Source: Cucumis sativus (Eukaryota; Streptophyta; Magnoliopsida; Cucurbitales; Cucurbitaceae). From it: 64,000 nucleotides of DNA. Below are positions 50,028 to 62,314 of the stretch, one piece after another (within the stretch, counting starts at the first letter, position 1; each line of letters begins with the position of its first letter). Location of the stretch: positions 372,001 through 436,000 of the forward strand of contig NC_026655.2 of assembly GCF_000004075.3 (NCBI RefSeq), given 5' to 3'. The position numbers and the translations under genes were made by a program. Below the pieces are notes generated by a model. The model saw nothing but the letters and a program-made list of their open reading frames with translations. It made no database searches and was not told the DNA's origin.

Positions 50028-50518
50028 GTCTGAAATCGTGACTCGAGAGCTCCACTTCCTACACTTCTGTTGGTTCCGATGAGTATGAGAGAAGGCACCG
50101 AAGGACATTATAGATTATCCCATGGCCGATAACAAGTACGTTCTGTTGGGCTTGTATTCATTATGGGCCTGTGGCCCATTAAAGTCAAGCCCCATGGAAT
50201 CCTCCTTCAGTACCATTCTCCATTGAGCTGAAAGCATCTCTTTTAAGCAACATTCTTTTCCACTATTACAAACTCTTTCGGAAAGTTACTTTAGATACAA
50301 TTGTATAGTTGATAATTCATCCATTGACTTATGATTTTATTGATATAATGTCTTGACAGCAGTTAATGAAATTGCTTACAGCAGAAAAAGGCAATACATA
50401 ATGATAACCATGACAATGGTTTCTATGGATGGTAGGCTTAAATTCCTGACCCTTATTCTAATATGGAGATACCCAAGATTATTATTGGGAATTTATTGAG
50501 AAGATGAGAAAGAAGGTT
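50028..50518. other. Spacer between the aminopeptidase copies, with site II motifs
   Basis: TGGGCT at 50147, ATGGGCC at 50163 and GGCCCA at 50173 form a compact site II-like cluster. It is probably the promoter of copy 1. The rest holds the 3' flank of copy 2. Confidence 0.55.
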
Positions 50519-53500
50519 CTAAATATCAGCCGGGATGGCATCAAGACTTGAGAACTCTTCGAAGTAAGCCTTGAAATGCTGATAGGAGTAATCAACATCA
50601 TCAGTACCACACACTTCTCGAGCACTGTGCATCGATAGCTGTGGCGCTCCCACGTCTACGGTTCGTATACCCAACCCGCTTGCAAGGATGGGGCCAATGG
50701 TCGTGCCACAAGCCATGTCATTGCGGACCACAAATTCCTGCAAGGTTTAACTTTGTCATAAGTTTTTTTTCCACAATGCATAATCTTATTTCATATCCAA
50801 GAGTTGCACATTACTTATAACTGCTAGATTCTTACATAGTTAAGCCCTTGCATTTTCAAGTGTTTCTTAGTCACTCTACAAGCATTTTTTACTTGTTTCA
50901 AAAGCACTTTCGTTTTGATCAAACATAGCCTAAATTTCCTTTCGAAACAGAACGGTCATTGTCAATTTGAGGATAGTTCTTGATTAAGACTCGTGCTTTT
51001 GAGTAAGAGGTTAGATCTTCAAGTCCTCACCTCTAAATGTTGGGTTGAACTTAAAGAAACAAAGGGTCCTAAGGTTCATCACACTAAACATAAGGGATCT
51101 TGTATCCTTTCTTCCTACTTCCATTATTGTATTAGTGCAACTATTTGATGCCATAGTGACAACAACAAGGAAATATAACATACCTGGACAGGAAGGTTAT
51201 GTTTTATAGCTAACTCCCGAAATAAGGCTGCAGTAACTGCATTGGTTGCGTATTTATTACTTGCGTTGTTCTTGATGACCAGTCCTCCATGAAACTTAGG
51301 CCTATGGTTTTCTTCATACTTTTCCTGAGATGGGAATTAGACATAACCACATTAAACACTGTCATTCAAGAGAGAACCCAACCAAAATGTGATTCCATAC
51401 CATATAATTAGGATGTAGTGCATGAGCCATGTCAGCAGAGACCAGGTAACTTTTCTGGATAGCTTTTTCAACCAGCTGTGAAGAAACCGTAGTGATTAAA
51501 GTTCTCAAATCAAATGTATAGTATTGAGTTTGAAATGGCTCTCTAAGTGAATAAAAACACTGGAAGATAAAAGTTGAGTCATATAAGAGATCATCTAAAG
51601 CAAACAAGCTTTTGTCAAGTTACGGTGTAGTACTTTTATGATATAGTATTATAATTGAACAAAACTTTAGAGGCCTAGAACCACAAATGAACCATCATCA
51701 TCCCCACTAATCTTAAAAGTGTAAGCAATATTTATATGTTTAATTTTTAAAATAAAAAGACAATGGTAATCAATTTGGGTCTTAGCAGATGAGTTGTGGT
51801 AAAAATTTAATTATATCAATAAAAAGGAAAAGAGAAGTGTAAGGAAAAGTTGAATACCGAAGGATATGTGCTGAAGGAAGTCGTAATTCGTGATAAAGCA
51901 TTAAGCATTGTTGGAGAGTCAGCCCCTTGGTATGAATTAGATCCAACCTCCTCATTGTCAAACAAAGCCACCATTCTGACACCAGGCTCATCCTCAAGGC
52001 TACTATCTGAAGATGTACTGTCAATGAGTGCCTGTATAAAACCATTCAAATAAACATATGTCTGTTTGAGTTAGAATGAATGATATGAAATTAAGAATCT
52101 TCTGTGAAGGTAAGGAGATATGTGCCATATGGTTTATGGAAATTAATCTAACGACCAAGAGATGACTCAGAGCCTATTTAAAATGCCTTTTAAAGTGTTC
52201 CAAAACTCCATTTTTTCTTAAAAACACTTCAATCCTTTCGACAAAATACAAAATTTTAGTGTTTAAAGAAGATTTGGCAAAATACAAACCTTCAAAGAGC
52301 AAAATGTCATGCATAAATTGTCCAGTCTTCCAGAAAATACGAATTCTCGCATAGCTCCACCAATCACACTTGGTTGAGCATCACATACTTGCAAGTCAAA
52401 ATCAAATATGTCATCTGGATCACAGCCAAGTTGCTCCGCAAGTAGCTATATCAAACAGGTAAAATTCATGATTTCCATGAAGCAAACTTTCAGTTTTATT
52501 TTGAAATCAATCCATCAAACTTCAAATGAGTCCAAGGCTAATAAATCAAATTAAACTAGTATGGTGCTATTTATCTTACTTGTAATAGAAGCGAGTGATG
52601 CTTTGCACTAGTAGGAGTTGACTTGTGCTCTGTTTTCTCTCTGTCAATTTGTGCATCGTTTTTTGAAACAACTTTATTCAGTTCTCCCTGTGAGCAGTCA
52701 TTAATTAGGGAGAAAAGATAATCTTAAACGTACACGGGATGAAAGGGCACAAAGACTATTTGCCACACAAAAAAAAAACCTCAAAACATAAGCCATAAAT
52801 CCTATACATGATATGCACATCATCTGTCTCCTGCTATAAAAAAAATGTTGTATCTGTACTAATCATTATTGATTAAGGGCGAGTCTTGGTTCGTCCCATT
52901 TGGTTTGTCCCAATTGGTTATGGCCTCACTCAACTTGACCATGATGCTCATCTTAGTTATTGATAAGGTCAATAGAGCCTCCTACATTCTACAACATTCG
53001 ATTTTTTATCATTTCAAGAGTCATCCCAAACTCACCCTTAAAACATAGAGGCAACGAGTGGAACCAAACAAATAAACAAAGAATAGTGTGTCATTTGTAT
53101 ATAAGCAAATCACCTTAATAGTTGTTGCCAAAATAGGGAGAAGTTGGGTCTCTGTATTCACCGCAAATGCAACTGCATCCCTTTGAACAAGAAAAACAGA
53201 AACATAGAAACATTTATAATGAACGATAAAGCAAGCTACCAAAAACTATTCCAAACATATCTCAGCCTCACATTAAACACAGAATCAAGAAAATGGGGAT
53301 ATTAATCTAAGTTCGGTTGAAAAACCTGTCCAAGTGAATTGCTAGTGTGGGTATTCTCAATATGGGCTCCAGAATTCGAACAAGACGATGATCATATGAC
53401 ACAGAACCATTACTTTCTTCCCTTAAAAGCACCCTTCCTGCAAGTGTTAAGTCTCGATCAAACCATGTGTGCCATAACCCACCCCCATAAATTTGAACCC

Positions 53501-54993
53501 CAACTTCCAGAAATCCACCCTTTGTAATCTGCACAAGATTTGAGTATCTTTGAAGGTCATCAAGAAAACTAAGAAGAAAAAAACACACTAAAGATTTACC
53601 TTGCTTATAGGCTTCAACTTTAAACAAGGGCTATCAGTATGTGCACCAACAATATGAAATGCATTACCAGCTACAAATCTAAAAGAAGAGTAGAAAATTA
53701 CTTCATCAGCATTCCTAAAACTAAAACTATAATCAAACAGATATTTGGTAACAATACTAAAAAGATAACAGTTCACTTGTTTCTTAAAAACACCTCATGG
53801 GCATTCGAATTGAAACTACTGGGAATGTGAAATTGAGAAACATACTTTTTACCAATTGCAAAAGCAAGAATAGCTGAATGATTTCTGGTGAAGAAGTACT
53901 TCTTGCCAGCTTCTAATTTCCAATCCTCCGTTTCAGAGAGTTGTTCGTATCCCACACTTACCAGACGCTTCTTTGCCTCCTCTGTCAAAATTTTGACAGT
54001 ACCAAATTTTTACAATTTGTGGGATTCCAAACTCTATAACTTTTGTTATTTTTACAGGTAAAAAGTTATGAAAATGAACATGTCTCAATTGTCAACATTT
54101 GTAAATGAGTATATATCTATAGTAACAAGCTATGGCCATTTTGTGGGTGATATTTAGCTTCATGAATGCATGTAACATTTTGGTCATTGATTACCATTAT
54201 TGAAAGGGTTTAGATTGTATTTGAATGTGGAAAGTTTGTTCCCTTGAAGAGATAGAAATAAACAAAAACAAAAAAGTCACATTCATGGCTATGTTCCAAA
54301 GTAATATTTAAGTAAGATAGCTGACAACCACACCAACAAGCCAATTCAACTACGTATTTAGATATTTAGCCAAATGAGAGCTAAATTAACATTTAAAGCC
54401 ACAAAAAGACAAAAAAAAATTATAAAAATTATAAATTATATGTATTTGTCTCATTAAGTTCAAAACATTCATTTTGTTGTTGAATAATTTTAAATTAATC
54501 AATCTAAAACTCGACTTTAATTACTTAAAATCATCTCAACAGCAAAAGAGTAAAGTTTACACATTTAAATGTAGTTTTCATATTGTCGAAAGTGATTTTA
54601 ACATATTTCGAAAAGATCTAAAAGTGATTTCAATCCTTCTGTTTCATAATCATTGTCACCACACATAAAATCACTCATGTTATTTTTTAAATAACTATAA
54701 AACATAATTTTTAATTTTTTAAAACTAATTTTCACCGTACAAAAGTGATAAAAATTCAATGAAAAAAAGAAGACCTACTACTATCAACATTAAATATATT
54801 CCTGTAACTTTATGAACTGACTAAGATTAATTTTCACGATTTAAGCATCACTTCCAAATCATACAAAGGAAGGGAAAAATAATAGAAGAGAGAAAAATAA
54901 GTTACCAACTGCATGGAAAGCTGTAGGGGAAGCATTCAAGAAGTCGATAAAATCAGAGACTACAGAGTTGGTTTCACCATTTGCCTTAGCCAT
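50519..54993 (-). CDS. Aspartyl aminopeptidase (M18), tandem copy 2
   Basis: A second intact copy with the same 11-exon structure: 54906-54993, 53846-53981, 53600-53678, 53326-53528, 53114-53180, 52580-52687, 52290-52445, 51858-52031, 51401-51475, 51184-51324, 50519-50737, giving 481 residues. Nine of eleven exons are exactly the length of those in copy 1. Only the first (88 versus 97) and last (219 versus 222) differ. The metal-ligand motifs [28 protein letters not shown] and QLSMHS are all kept. Differences near conserved blocks include DNEEVGS for DHEEVGS (Asn is also used in animal enzymes), NSYQGADSP for [15 protein letters not shown] for DKHEEN and DAVAFAV for GTDGFKV. It is probably active, with possible specificity or assembly changes. 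Intron sequences have diverged strongly, so the duplication is not very recent. Confidence 0.95.
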
Positions 54994-55621
54994 ATTTATG
55001 CAATGTTTGATAATGGCTATGAGCTGCTTGCTTCCACTTCATCATTCTATACATTGATATACACAACGAGGAAATGGACCACGCGTAGCGCATGGGATAA
55101 TGATTTTATAAAACGAAAGCTACATTATCGGTCCATAGATGCCGTAGGTATATCAATGGATAAACATCAAACCAAAAATTCCTCAATTAAACTAAACACA
55201 TGGCCACATTGGATTAAAAATATCACATGCTCATATTTTTATGCCGTCCGTACCAATAATCAACTTTGGTCCTTCTTCCTTTTTTATGTGCATAAAGCTA
55301 AAAGTACTTCTTGGCTAAATCATTTTTTTTTCTATAATTTTTTATAGTTCACACACATATATACACACACCCAAACTTATGTTTAATAACTAGGAAAATT
55401 CAAATCACAAAAATATTTAAAAGAAAACCACACGTGACTTTTTTTTTTTTTTGCATATTGCAAATATTACAAAATTAGTGATATCGTCATACGGTAATTA
55501 TAGGGTTATTAAACGATAATCATATGGTTATCGACTTTTAAATTCGATACTTTTGCAATTTATAAAATGTAGTGACATGAGTCCTGTTATCATAAATTTT
55601 TTTGTTATTTTTGTAAGTCTC

Positions 55622-55652
<31 letters not shown>

Positions 55653-57361
55653 GAAATTGGTGTTACAATATGCAAACCATGGTAAGGGCAAATGTATATA
55701 AAGGTTGAAGAGTAAAAAATATAATTTCCCTCTTTTGACATTTTGTTGATAATGATATTAAGTAAACAAAACCAAAGATATTTTTTAGATCACTTATATT
55801 CCACGACAACTTGTGTAGGGACCATGCATATTTTTTGGAACAATGAGTGAAATACACAAACGTGTGATACATGTCAATTATAGTTGAACTTTTTGTTTAA
55901 TGACTTTAAATTATACAATGAACTGAAAACATCTCAATCGTATTTCAAATGGACAACCTATATTGTTTACTGATTTGTTTCACTTATAAATCTAGTCTAT
56001 CGACTTTAAATTTTATATCTACTTCATCTATCGATTTTTAAAATTTTAAACTAATTTAAAATCTAATTTATGGCTTTTCAATTTTTAAATTTTTTGCACT
56101 CTAAATTTTGGCTAAATTCATTTAAGTGGCGTAGAATTTGTTTATAGTGTTGCAACTAAGAGAGTATCATATACTCTCTTTTTTTTCATTTTTCTTCCTA
56201 AATATGTTAGTGTATCTCACATTAATGTCAATATTTACTTTTTATTTCTAAAAGCAATATATTGACGTGACAAACAATAAATTTTATTTTTAGTACTATG
56301 ACCTATCGGATGGATATGACTTAACTCTTACTCTAAGCTCTTGATTGGTTGGTTGATAAATGAATCATTTTTTTAATTATTATTTTGAAATATATGAATA
56401 ATGCTTTTTTGTCAAATGTGAATATGTCTCATGCAAAGGATAAACCAAGCTGAACTACCTAAAACATGCATTGGTGACTTGATGAGAAAAGGTTTGGTGG
56501 ACACCTGTCCCTTTTTCGGTTTTATTTGGTGCCATTTTTAGTAATTTATAATAGACATTTTTAAATGTAGAAAAATAAATCAAAATATTTACATAATATA
56601 ACAAAAAAAAATTTACATTTGATCAATAAAAAAACACTAATAATTCATCTAACGTACATAAATATCGATAAGTTTATGAGTGTTTATGATGGAAGAAATT
56701 TAAAATTGGATGAAATTTAAAATTCACTTAATTTTGTATATATTTTGTCATTTCCAACAATTTATCATACTTTATCTCTTATAAATACATCTAATGTAAG
56801 CTCTTTTAATTTTAGTTTGCAGAATTTCCCACCAAACTCGCAAGCATTAAGCATCAACTTATCGCAAGCTCCGCCAAACAGCCTCACCAAAAACCAACCT
56901 ACTCGTCCTCGGCCTTCTCATCTCCACCATCGCCCCCTCCCCCCTCAGCCATTCCTACTTCCAGCCTCCATCTTCACGATTCCAATCCCTGCCGTGCTTC
57001 CACAATCTAGAGACTAGAACACCTTGCTTAAGATATTCTTCCATTTTACTCTGTTCCTAACCTTCAATGGACGAAATTCCGTCGTAATCGATTGCAATTT
57101 CAACGAACTTTCCTACTCAAGTAAGTGCGCAATCCTTCGTCAGATCAAAGTTTATCGCATAGGGAAAAGTGGATGACGACGATGGAAAATATTAAGAAAT
57201 CGCTTTCGTACCTTACTTTTTTTCCTGTTTTTTAATACATTATTGACTGAATCTCATAGGTTTTCCTATTTCTTCGGATTCTTTAATTCTCTGCAATTTG
57301 TATATGATTCTCATTCGTAGCTGCTGGTAAAGCAAGAAATTCCAAGGCGCGGCTTAATTCG
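54994..57361. other. Spacer between aminopeptidase copy 2 and MPC1
   Basis: Upstream region of copy 2, then AT-rich spacer with an AT microsatellite (55623-55650). About 56820-57120 is pyrimidine- and GC-richer and is probably the promoter and 5' UTR of MPC1. A 90-codon Pro/Ser-rich open frame there (56745-57017) has no recognisable domain. Confidence 0.5.
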
Positions 57362-57896
57362 ATGCCTTCATTCCGCGCGTTCCTCAACAGCCCCGTTGGC
57401 CCTAAAACAACTCATTTTTGGGGACCTGTTGCCAACTTTGGTTTCGTTGCTGCTGTATGTAATCCAAAATTTCAATTACAATATCATTCTCCAAGTCTTG
57501 ATGATTTCTTGATTTTTGCATTTTTCATGTTCTTCTCTGCTTGTGGTGTAATCTGTAATTTGAAATCCGTAATCAATCAATCGCAGGGGCTTGCAGATGT
57601 GAAAAAACCTGCCGACATGATTTCTGGGAGAATGACGGGAGGTTGAAACCATTTTTCATTCTTGATAGAATTTGAATCCAAAGAAAGGTTGATGATTTGC
57701 AACGATTGATTGTTTGGTAATATATTTTGCAGTTCTCTGCGTCTATTCGTTGTTATGCATGAGATTTGGGTATATGGTTCGACCTCGAAACTATTTGCTT
57801 ATGGGATGTCATGCTGCAAATGAATCTGTTCAGCTCTATCTTCTCTCTCGTTGGGCGTTGGGGCAGAGGAAGACTGTAGATTACAGCAACGAGTAG
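57362..57896 (+). CDS. MPC1: Mitochondrial pyruvate carrier 1-type protein
   Basis: Subunit of the mitochondrial inner-membrane pyruvate carrier, which works as a heterodimer of MPC1 and MPC2-type proteins to import cytosolic pyruvate. Three exons, 57362-57454, 57587-57641 and 57733-57896, join to 103 residues. Family signatures are visible: [20 protein letters not shown] near the N terminus, [13 protein letters not shown], then [18 protein letters not shown] and [16 protein letters not shown]. Hydrophobic segments match the small helical-bundle fold. The length is normal for MPC1. The start gives [14 protein letters not shown], close to other plant MPC1 N termini. An acceptor at about 57319 suggests a non-coding first exon upstream. 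Residue changes relative to typical plant MPC1 include VLCVYS where AMCVYS is usual. Confidence 0.95.
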
Positions 57897-59002
57897 CTTC
57901 AATGGCGATGGTATGAATATATGAGATGCTATTAATGCTGTTTCGAATCCCTATTGATACTTGCTTTTGGGGTTTGATTTAGTAACTAAAGATGACACAC
58001 ACACACATCTACTTGGTGACTTCAATGTCGTAATTTCCCTTTGCTTCATCCTTTTCGATCAATCTGATAGCTACCTATGCTTACTTTAGATTCTTTTTCA
58101 CTTAATTAATCTCAAATTTGATCGATATAATTGTGAGAAGATGCGAAATTGGTCTTAGAATAAGTCAGTATTTAGAATACATGTTCCAAAGGGGTACACA
58201 ATATGGTTTAATTTTTTAGCTAAGGAAGTATTTCGAATGTATTTCAAAAGCAAAATATAGTTTTTTTTGTTGTGAATGTATGAATTCTCAAATTGAGGGT
58301 CAAGTGTTAGTAATCATAATTCTAATTATGTTTCTGCCTCCCGAGTTGGTTTGTAGAGTTTTCAAATACGTGATTTTAATATAAAGAAGTATTCAATTAA
58401 GACTAGGTGTGTTTTCTTGTAAATGAAATTATTACAAATACTACTCAAAACTTTCTCAAATAATGTAAGGAAGTGGTTTTCGAAATTCTACGAAAACGAA
58501 ACAAAAGAATATGTAGTAAAATTTTTAGTTCGATCACAGTCGAATCTTAATGTTACTCGTGACAATTTTTCATTTTTCTTTTAAGTAGGGTTTTTTTAAG
58601 GATCTCCTCGAAGTGGAAAAAAATTAATGTAGACTTACTTCGCATAATTTGTTTTAAATTTTAATTGATATGTTCGTAAGAAGATTCAAACATGGTCTAG
58701 ATAGGTCAATATGGGTGGACATAATTTGTTGTAAATTTTAATTAATATAATTGTGAGATGATTCAAACACGGTCTAAGTAGGTCAATGCGATGTTTAGCA
58801 TATCATTCTTTTTTTAAAAGATCGAAGAATATGGTATTAGTAGGCGATAGCTAATGAAGTATTTTGAATATATTCCAAAAGCAAAATTATGACTTTAGCC
58901 TAATGTTAGATCCTGTTTGATGAATCTTCAAATGTTAAATAAAAGCTACGGATCAATACTAACGTCAACTATACAAGTCCAAAAGTTATAAAGGGCACAA
59001 TT
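57897..59002. other. Spacer downstream of MPC1
   Basis: 3' flank and AT-rich spacer. Diverged copies of a segment resembling ATTCAAACATGGTCTAGATA occur at 58685 and 58750, and related text at 58130, suggesting decayed local duplication. No gene recognised. Confidence 0.45.
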
Positions 59003-59169
59003 AGTGGCAAATCCAGGAAACTTATTGATGGGGGGCTTCGATTTGAACTCTAGTTGAAAAGAGGATTGACAAACATAGTTACCACTAAACTATCTACAAA
59101 TATTAAACATCAATTGGTTAAACTTGAGAGGGGGGCTCGAGCCCCCGGGCCTATACTAAATTTGCCGGT
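59003..59169. mobile_element. MULE-like MITE, 167 bp with 10-bp target-site duplication
   Basis: The direct repeat GGGCACAATT flanks it at 58993-59002 and 59170-59179. The ends are imperfect inverted repeats: left AGTGGCAAATCCAGGA, right reverse-complement ACCGGCAAATTTAGTA. The interior has a GC palindrome GGGGGCTCGAGCCCCC. A 9-10 bp target duplication is the mark of Mutator-like transposition. No coding capacity. Confidence 0.75.
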
Positions 59170-59179
59170 GGGCACAATT

Positions 59180-61379
59180 CATTGTGAGAATTCCAAAATT
59201 TTTTTGGATTGAGCGTTTTGGACCCAATTTGTGATACTTAGATTTATTTTCTTCCCACCTTTTTAATTCAAGTCACTTTCATATACCGTTTTAACACTTC
59301 AATTTTACTAGCATTCCAATAAAATGTTTTTAAAGAAAGTATTAGGCAAATGGCTAAGTAGATCTTTTATGGAGGGAGACTTATTAAGGATCCTAATCAA
59401 AGTGGAAAAAAGTGGTGGTATTTTCTTTAAGGAATAATAATTATTTGAATGTAGCATATAATTTGATGTTAATTATTCTGAAAATGTACTTAAGAATAAC
59501 ATCATATTCTAAAGATGTATGGAAGAATATAATATTTTTTATTGATGTCAAATATCCATAATGTGACGTTGATAGTTTTCATTGATTCTCAAGATAACAA
59601 TGAATATGTGTTTCCATCGTATATTCCTTGGAGTATCATACAACATTTATTTCGTTTTAGTTAATTTGAGCAACAACATGAAGAATTTAAAGTTGTACAC
59701 AAAGAATCTATGGACAAAACCACAACATTCACCTCTAAATAATTAGATGCTCCATTTGATTAATGTTGTACAATACTAACCAAAAAGCACCAATCCCATC
59801 ACTTGAATGTTGACAATGATACCAAGTATCACTTTTTTTTTAATGGTTACTTGTACAATAAATTTATTTAATTTGTATTCGTTGTGACCTCTCAAAAAGT
59901 GTATTTGTCGACTTGTTTCTTATATTTTTGTCTCGTTTTTCTAGTTAACCTAGATGACGATTCATCACATTGACTTTGATACCTATGTTGGAGGATATAT
60001 AGAAAAGTAAGGTTGAGGATACTTGCTATTTCAGACTTTTGAGGTCGTCGAATGTAATTATTTATAATGTATTTCTTCTTGCAATTGTGATTTCATCTAA
60101 CTTTGATGATGTCAATTTAGTTTCAACATTCGAGGTTGAAAGGTCTTGAACTTAGCTTGATTATTTTCTGATTGGTTTATATTTGCCATCTCAACTTGTC
60201 TACCCAAAATATTATAAACAGAAAGTTAGTACAATCCAAATAAATAAAAAGGGCAACGTTTTTTTTAAGGCTTTGAAGTATTATCGATGAGTTATTTTTT
60301 CTTATTCTCTTTACTGAAATAGCGACAAACATTTGATAAGATAACTAATACATACATTATAAGAGGTATCTAACTTCACATATCTCCACCGCATAAATTT
60401 ATATTACAATCAATATGTACAAATTGATTACATAATGAAACACGTAAAAAATGAATTCATATACCTTCCATTTGAAGGAAGTATATTTATCAACCATCAT
60501 TGAACTAAGTTAATTTTAACATCTGCAATATCATTCTACTTTCGTAAAACCGTGGCACTTGATAACACACATGATGCATATGAAAACACCATATTATAAT
60601 AAAGAATTTTACGTCTACATGACTAAAAAGACAAGGTACGAGCATGACTTTGATAGAATCTCAACACATCTCTAGCTACAATTACATGATTTGATCTACA
60701 TTAAACAAAAAAAAAAGAAAGAAAAAAAACTAATTATTTTGCTCTTAGTTTTACAAAAGAAAAAGAAAGACGTAAATGATTCAAAATATTGAATTATCTT
60801 TTACTTCTATACATATAATAAATAATTTATTTAGTTAATGTAAGAAGTTGATGACATATTAATTACAAGATTAAGTGTTTTAAAAAATGATTAATTATGT
60901 ATTAGGGTCATAATCAAAACACAATCTAGAAACTTAAAAAGGGAAAATGAATAATAAAAAGAGAGTGATGCGAAGTTTTGTTGAGCACAAAGCTTTTTTG
61001 CTGGCGTAAGAAGTCAAATAGACACGTGGTCGACGTCCCCATCAAACTATCCTCACTCGCGGGTAAAACAAAACATGAAAGCAATATGACACGTTGCGTA
61101 GTGGGAGAGCGAGTTTCACCAAATATGTACTCGCGAGAGTATTCCGGAGATTTGGATTAAGTTTAATTATTTAAAAATAGTTTGTAAGAAAACGCAGACC
61201 ATCAGATCTGAATCGGACGTGTCTGAATGGGTTTGGAGAGTATGTGTAAGATGTTTGGAAGGGGTGAGAATGGAGGGCTGAGATTCATTTGCTAGCGGCG
61301 GTGATCGAGGCATTCGGGCCTTTAAATAAGACAGCGAAGTAAGCCCAACAATCTGAGTCTCAGGCCTCAACTGTCCATT
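59180..61379. other. AT-rich spacer
   Basis: No gene recognised. The last 400 bases or so become GC-richer and are probably the promoter of the GTE gene. Confidence 0.5.
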
Positions 61380-62314
61380 TCTCGCTGCGGTTTCTCATTC
61401 TTCTCTCTCTCTTTCTCTCTCTCTCTCTGTAAAGGACGTTATCGAAGGGTTTTCGTCTTTACGGGGGTTGGTTCGCATTGCGACCGACGGGCTCTGCTCG
61501 AGATCCAGGTTTCTAATGGGATTTCTACAAGCGCCTTTCATAGGGTTTTTGCCTCTATTGTGTTTCCTTTTTTGAATTGTGGTGTGATTTCGTTTACTCC
61601 TGCTCGATCTAGGGTTTCGTTTCAAGGGGTTTATCTTGTTCTTGGATTAGATTCTGCCTTTTTTTTTTTTCTTTTTTCTATATTTCGATTATTCTCTCCT
61701 TCTCGTTTTTCTTTTTCCCTTTTTCTTTTTGCTTCACGAAAGGCGGAAGCGGGAGTATTTCATTTGAGGAGTGAGGTTGTTGTTTGCGAGAGCAGGAAGA
61801 TTGATGGGCTGAAGACGCAATTTTCTTTTTAGGAAATATTTGGGTTATGTGGTTGAAGCTATTAAGTTTGCGGGGGTTTCAATTGCTTGAACTGGGACAG
61901 TGGATTTTGTTTTGAGGACTGGGTTGTTTAGTTTGTTGTGTATTGTTTAAGTAACTTCTGGGAACTTATACGAACCTGTTCTTTGTCAACCTGTTGATGT
62001 TGGAATTCATCCAGGGATGAAATAGTGAATTTGTTCCGTGAGCTTGAGATTTCCACAAATGGCAACCCTTTTGCGTATACGGGTCGACGACGGAAGGACT
62101 TGGTTGTCCGGATAAAGTATTAATTTCTGTAGATTTTTTTGTCAATATTAAAGGGCAAACTTAAAATTAATTCATTGGTTGCTAAAACCTAATAACTGGG
62201 ATATATTTCTTCAAACCGGGAGCTTTTATTTTGAAATTTTGGATTCGAAGATTACAGTTTGGGGACAAAATTTATGGTTGCAGTTGACATGTGCAGTTGC
62301 TGGGAACTAATCCT
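61380..62314 (+). promoter_or_regulatory. 5' leader region of the GTE gene, with CT microsatellite
   Basis: A CT-dinucleotide tract at about 61402-61428 is typical of plant core promoters and 5' UTRs. Downstream is a probable non-coding exon, then a leader intron ending at the GTGCAG acceptor (62291-62296), 18 bases before the chosen start codon. Confidence 0.55.

Noticed and set aside
49782-50108. Longer start for aminopeptidase copy 1 (ATG at 50108)
   Set aside because: The added 27 residues are unlike the family N terminus and copy 2 has no equivalent. Kept only as an alternative.
56745-57017. 90-codon Pro/Ser-rich frame upstream of MPC1
   Set aside because: No recognisable family. Composition fits a pyrimidine-rich promoter or 5' UTR.
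62291-62314. Eight-residue N-terminal extension of the GTE protein
   Set aside because: A splice acceptor (GTGCAG, 62291-62296) lies within it, so the ATG is probably intronic.
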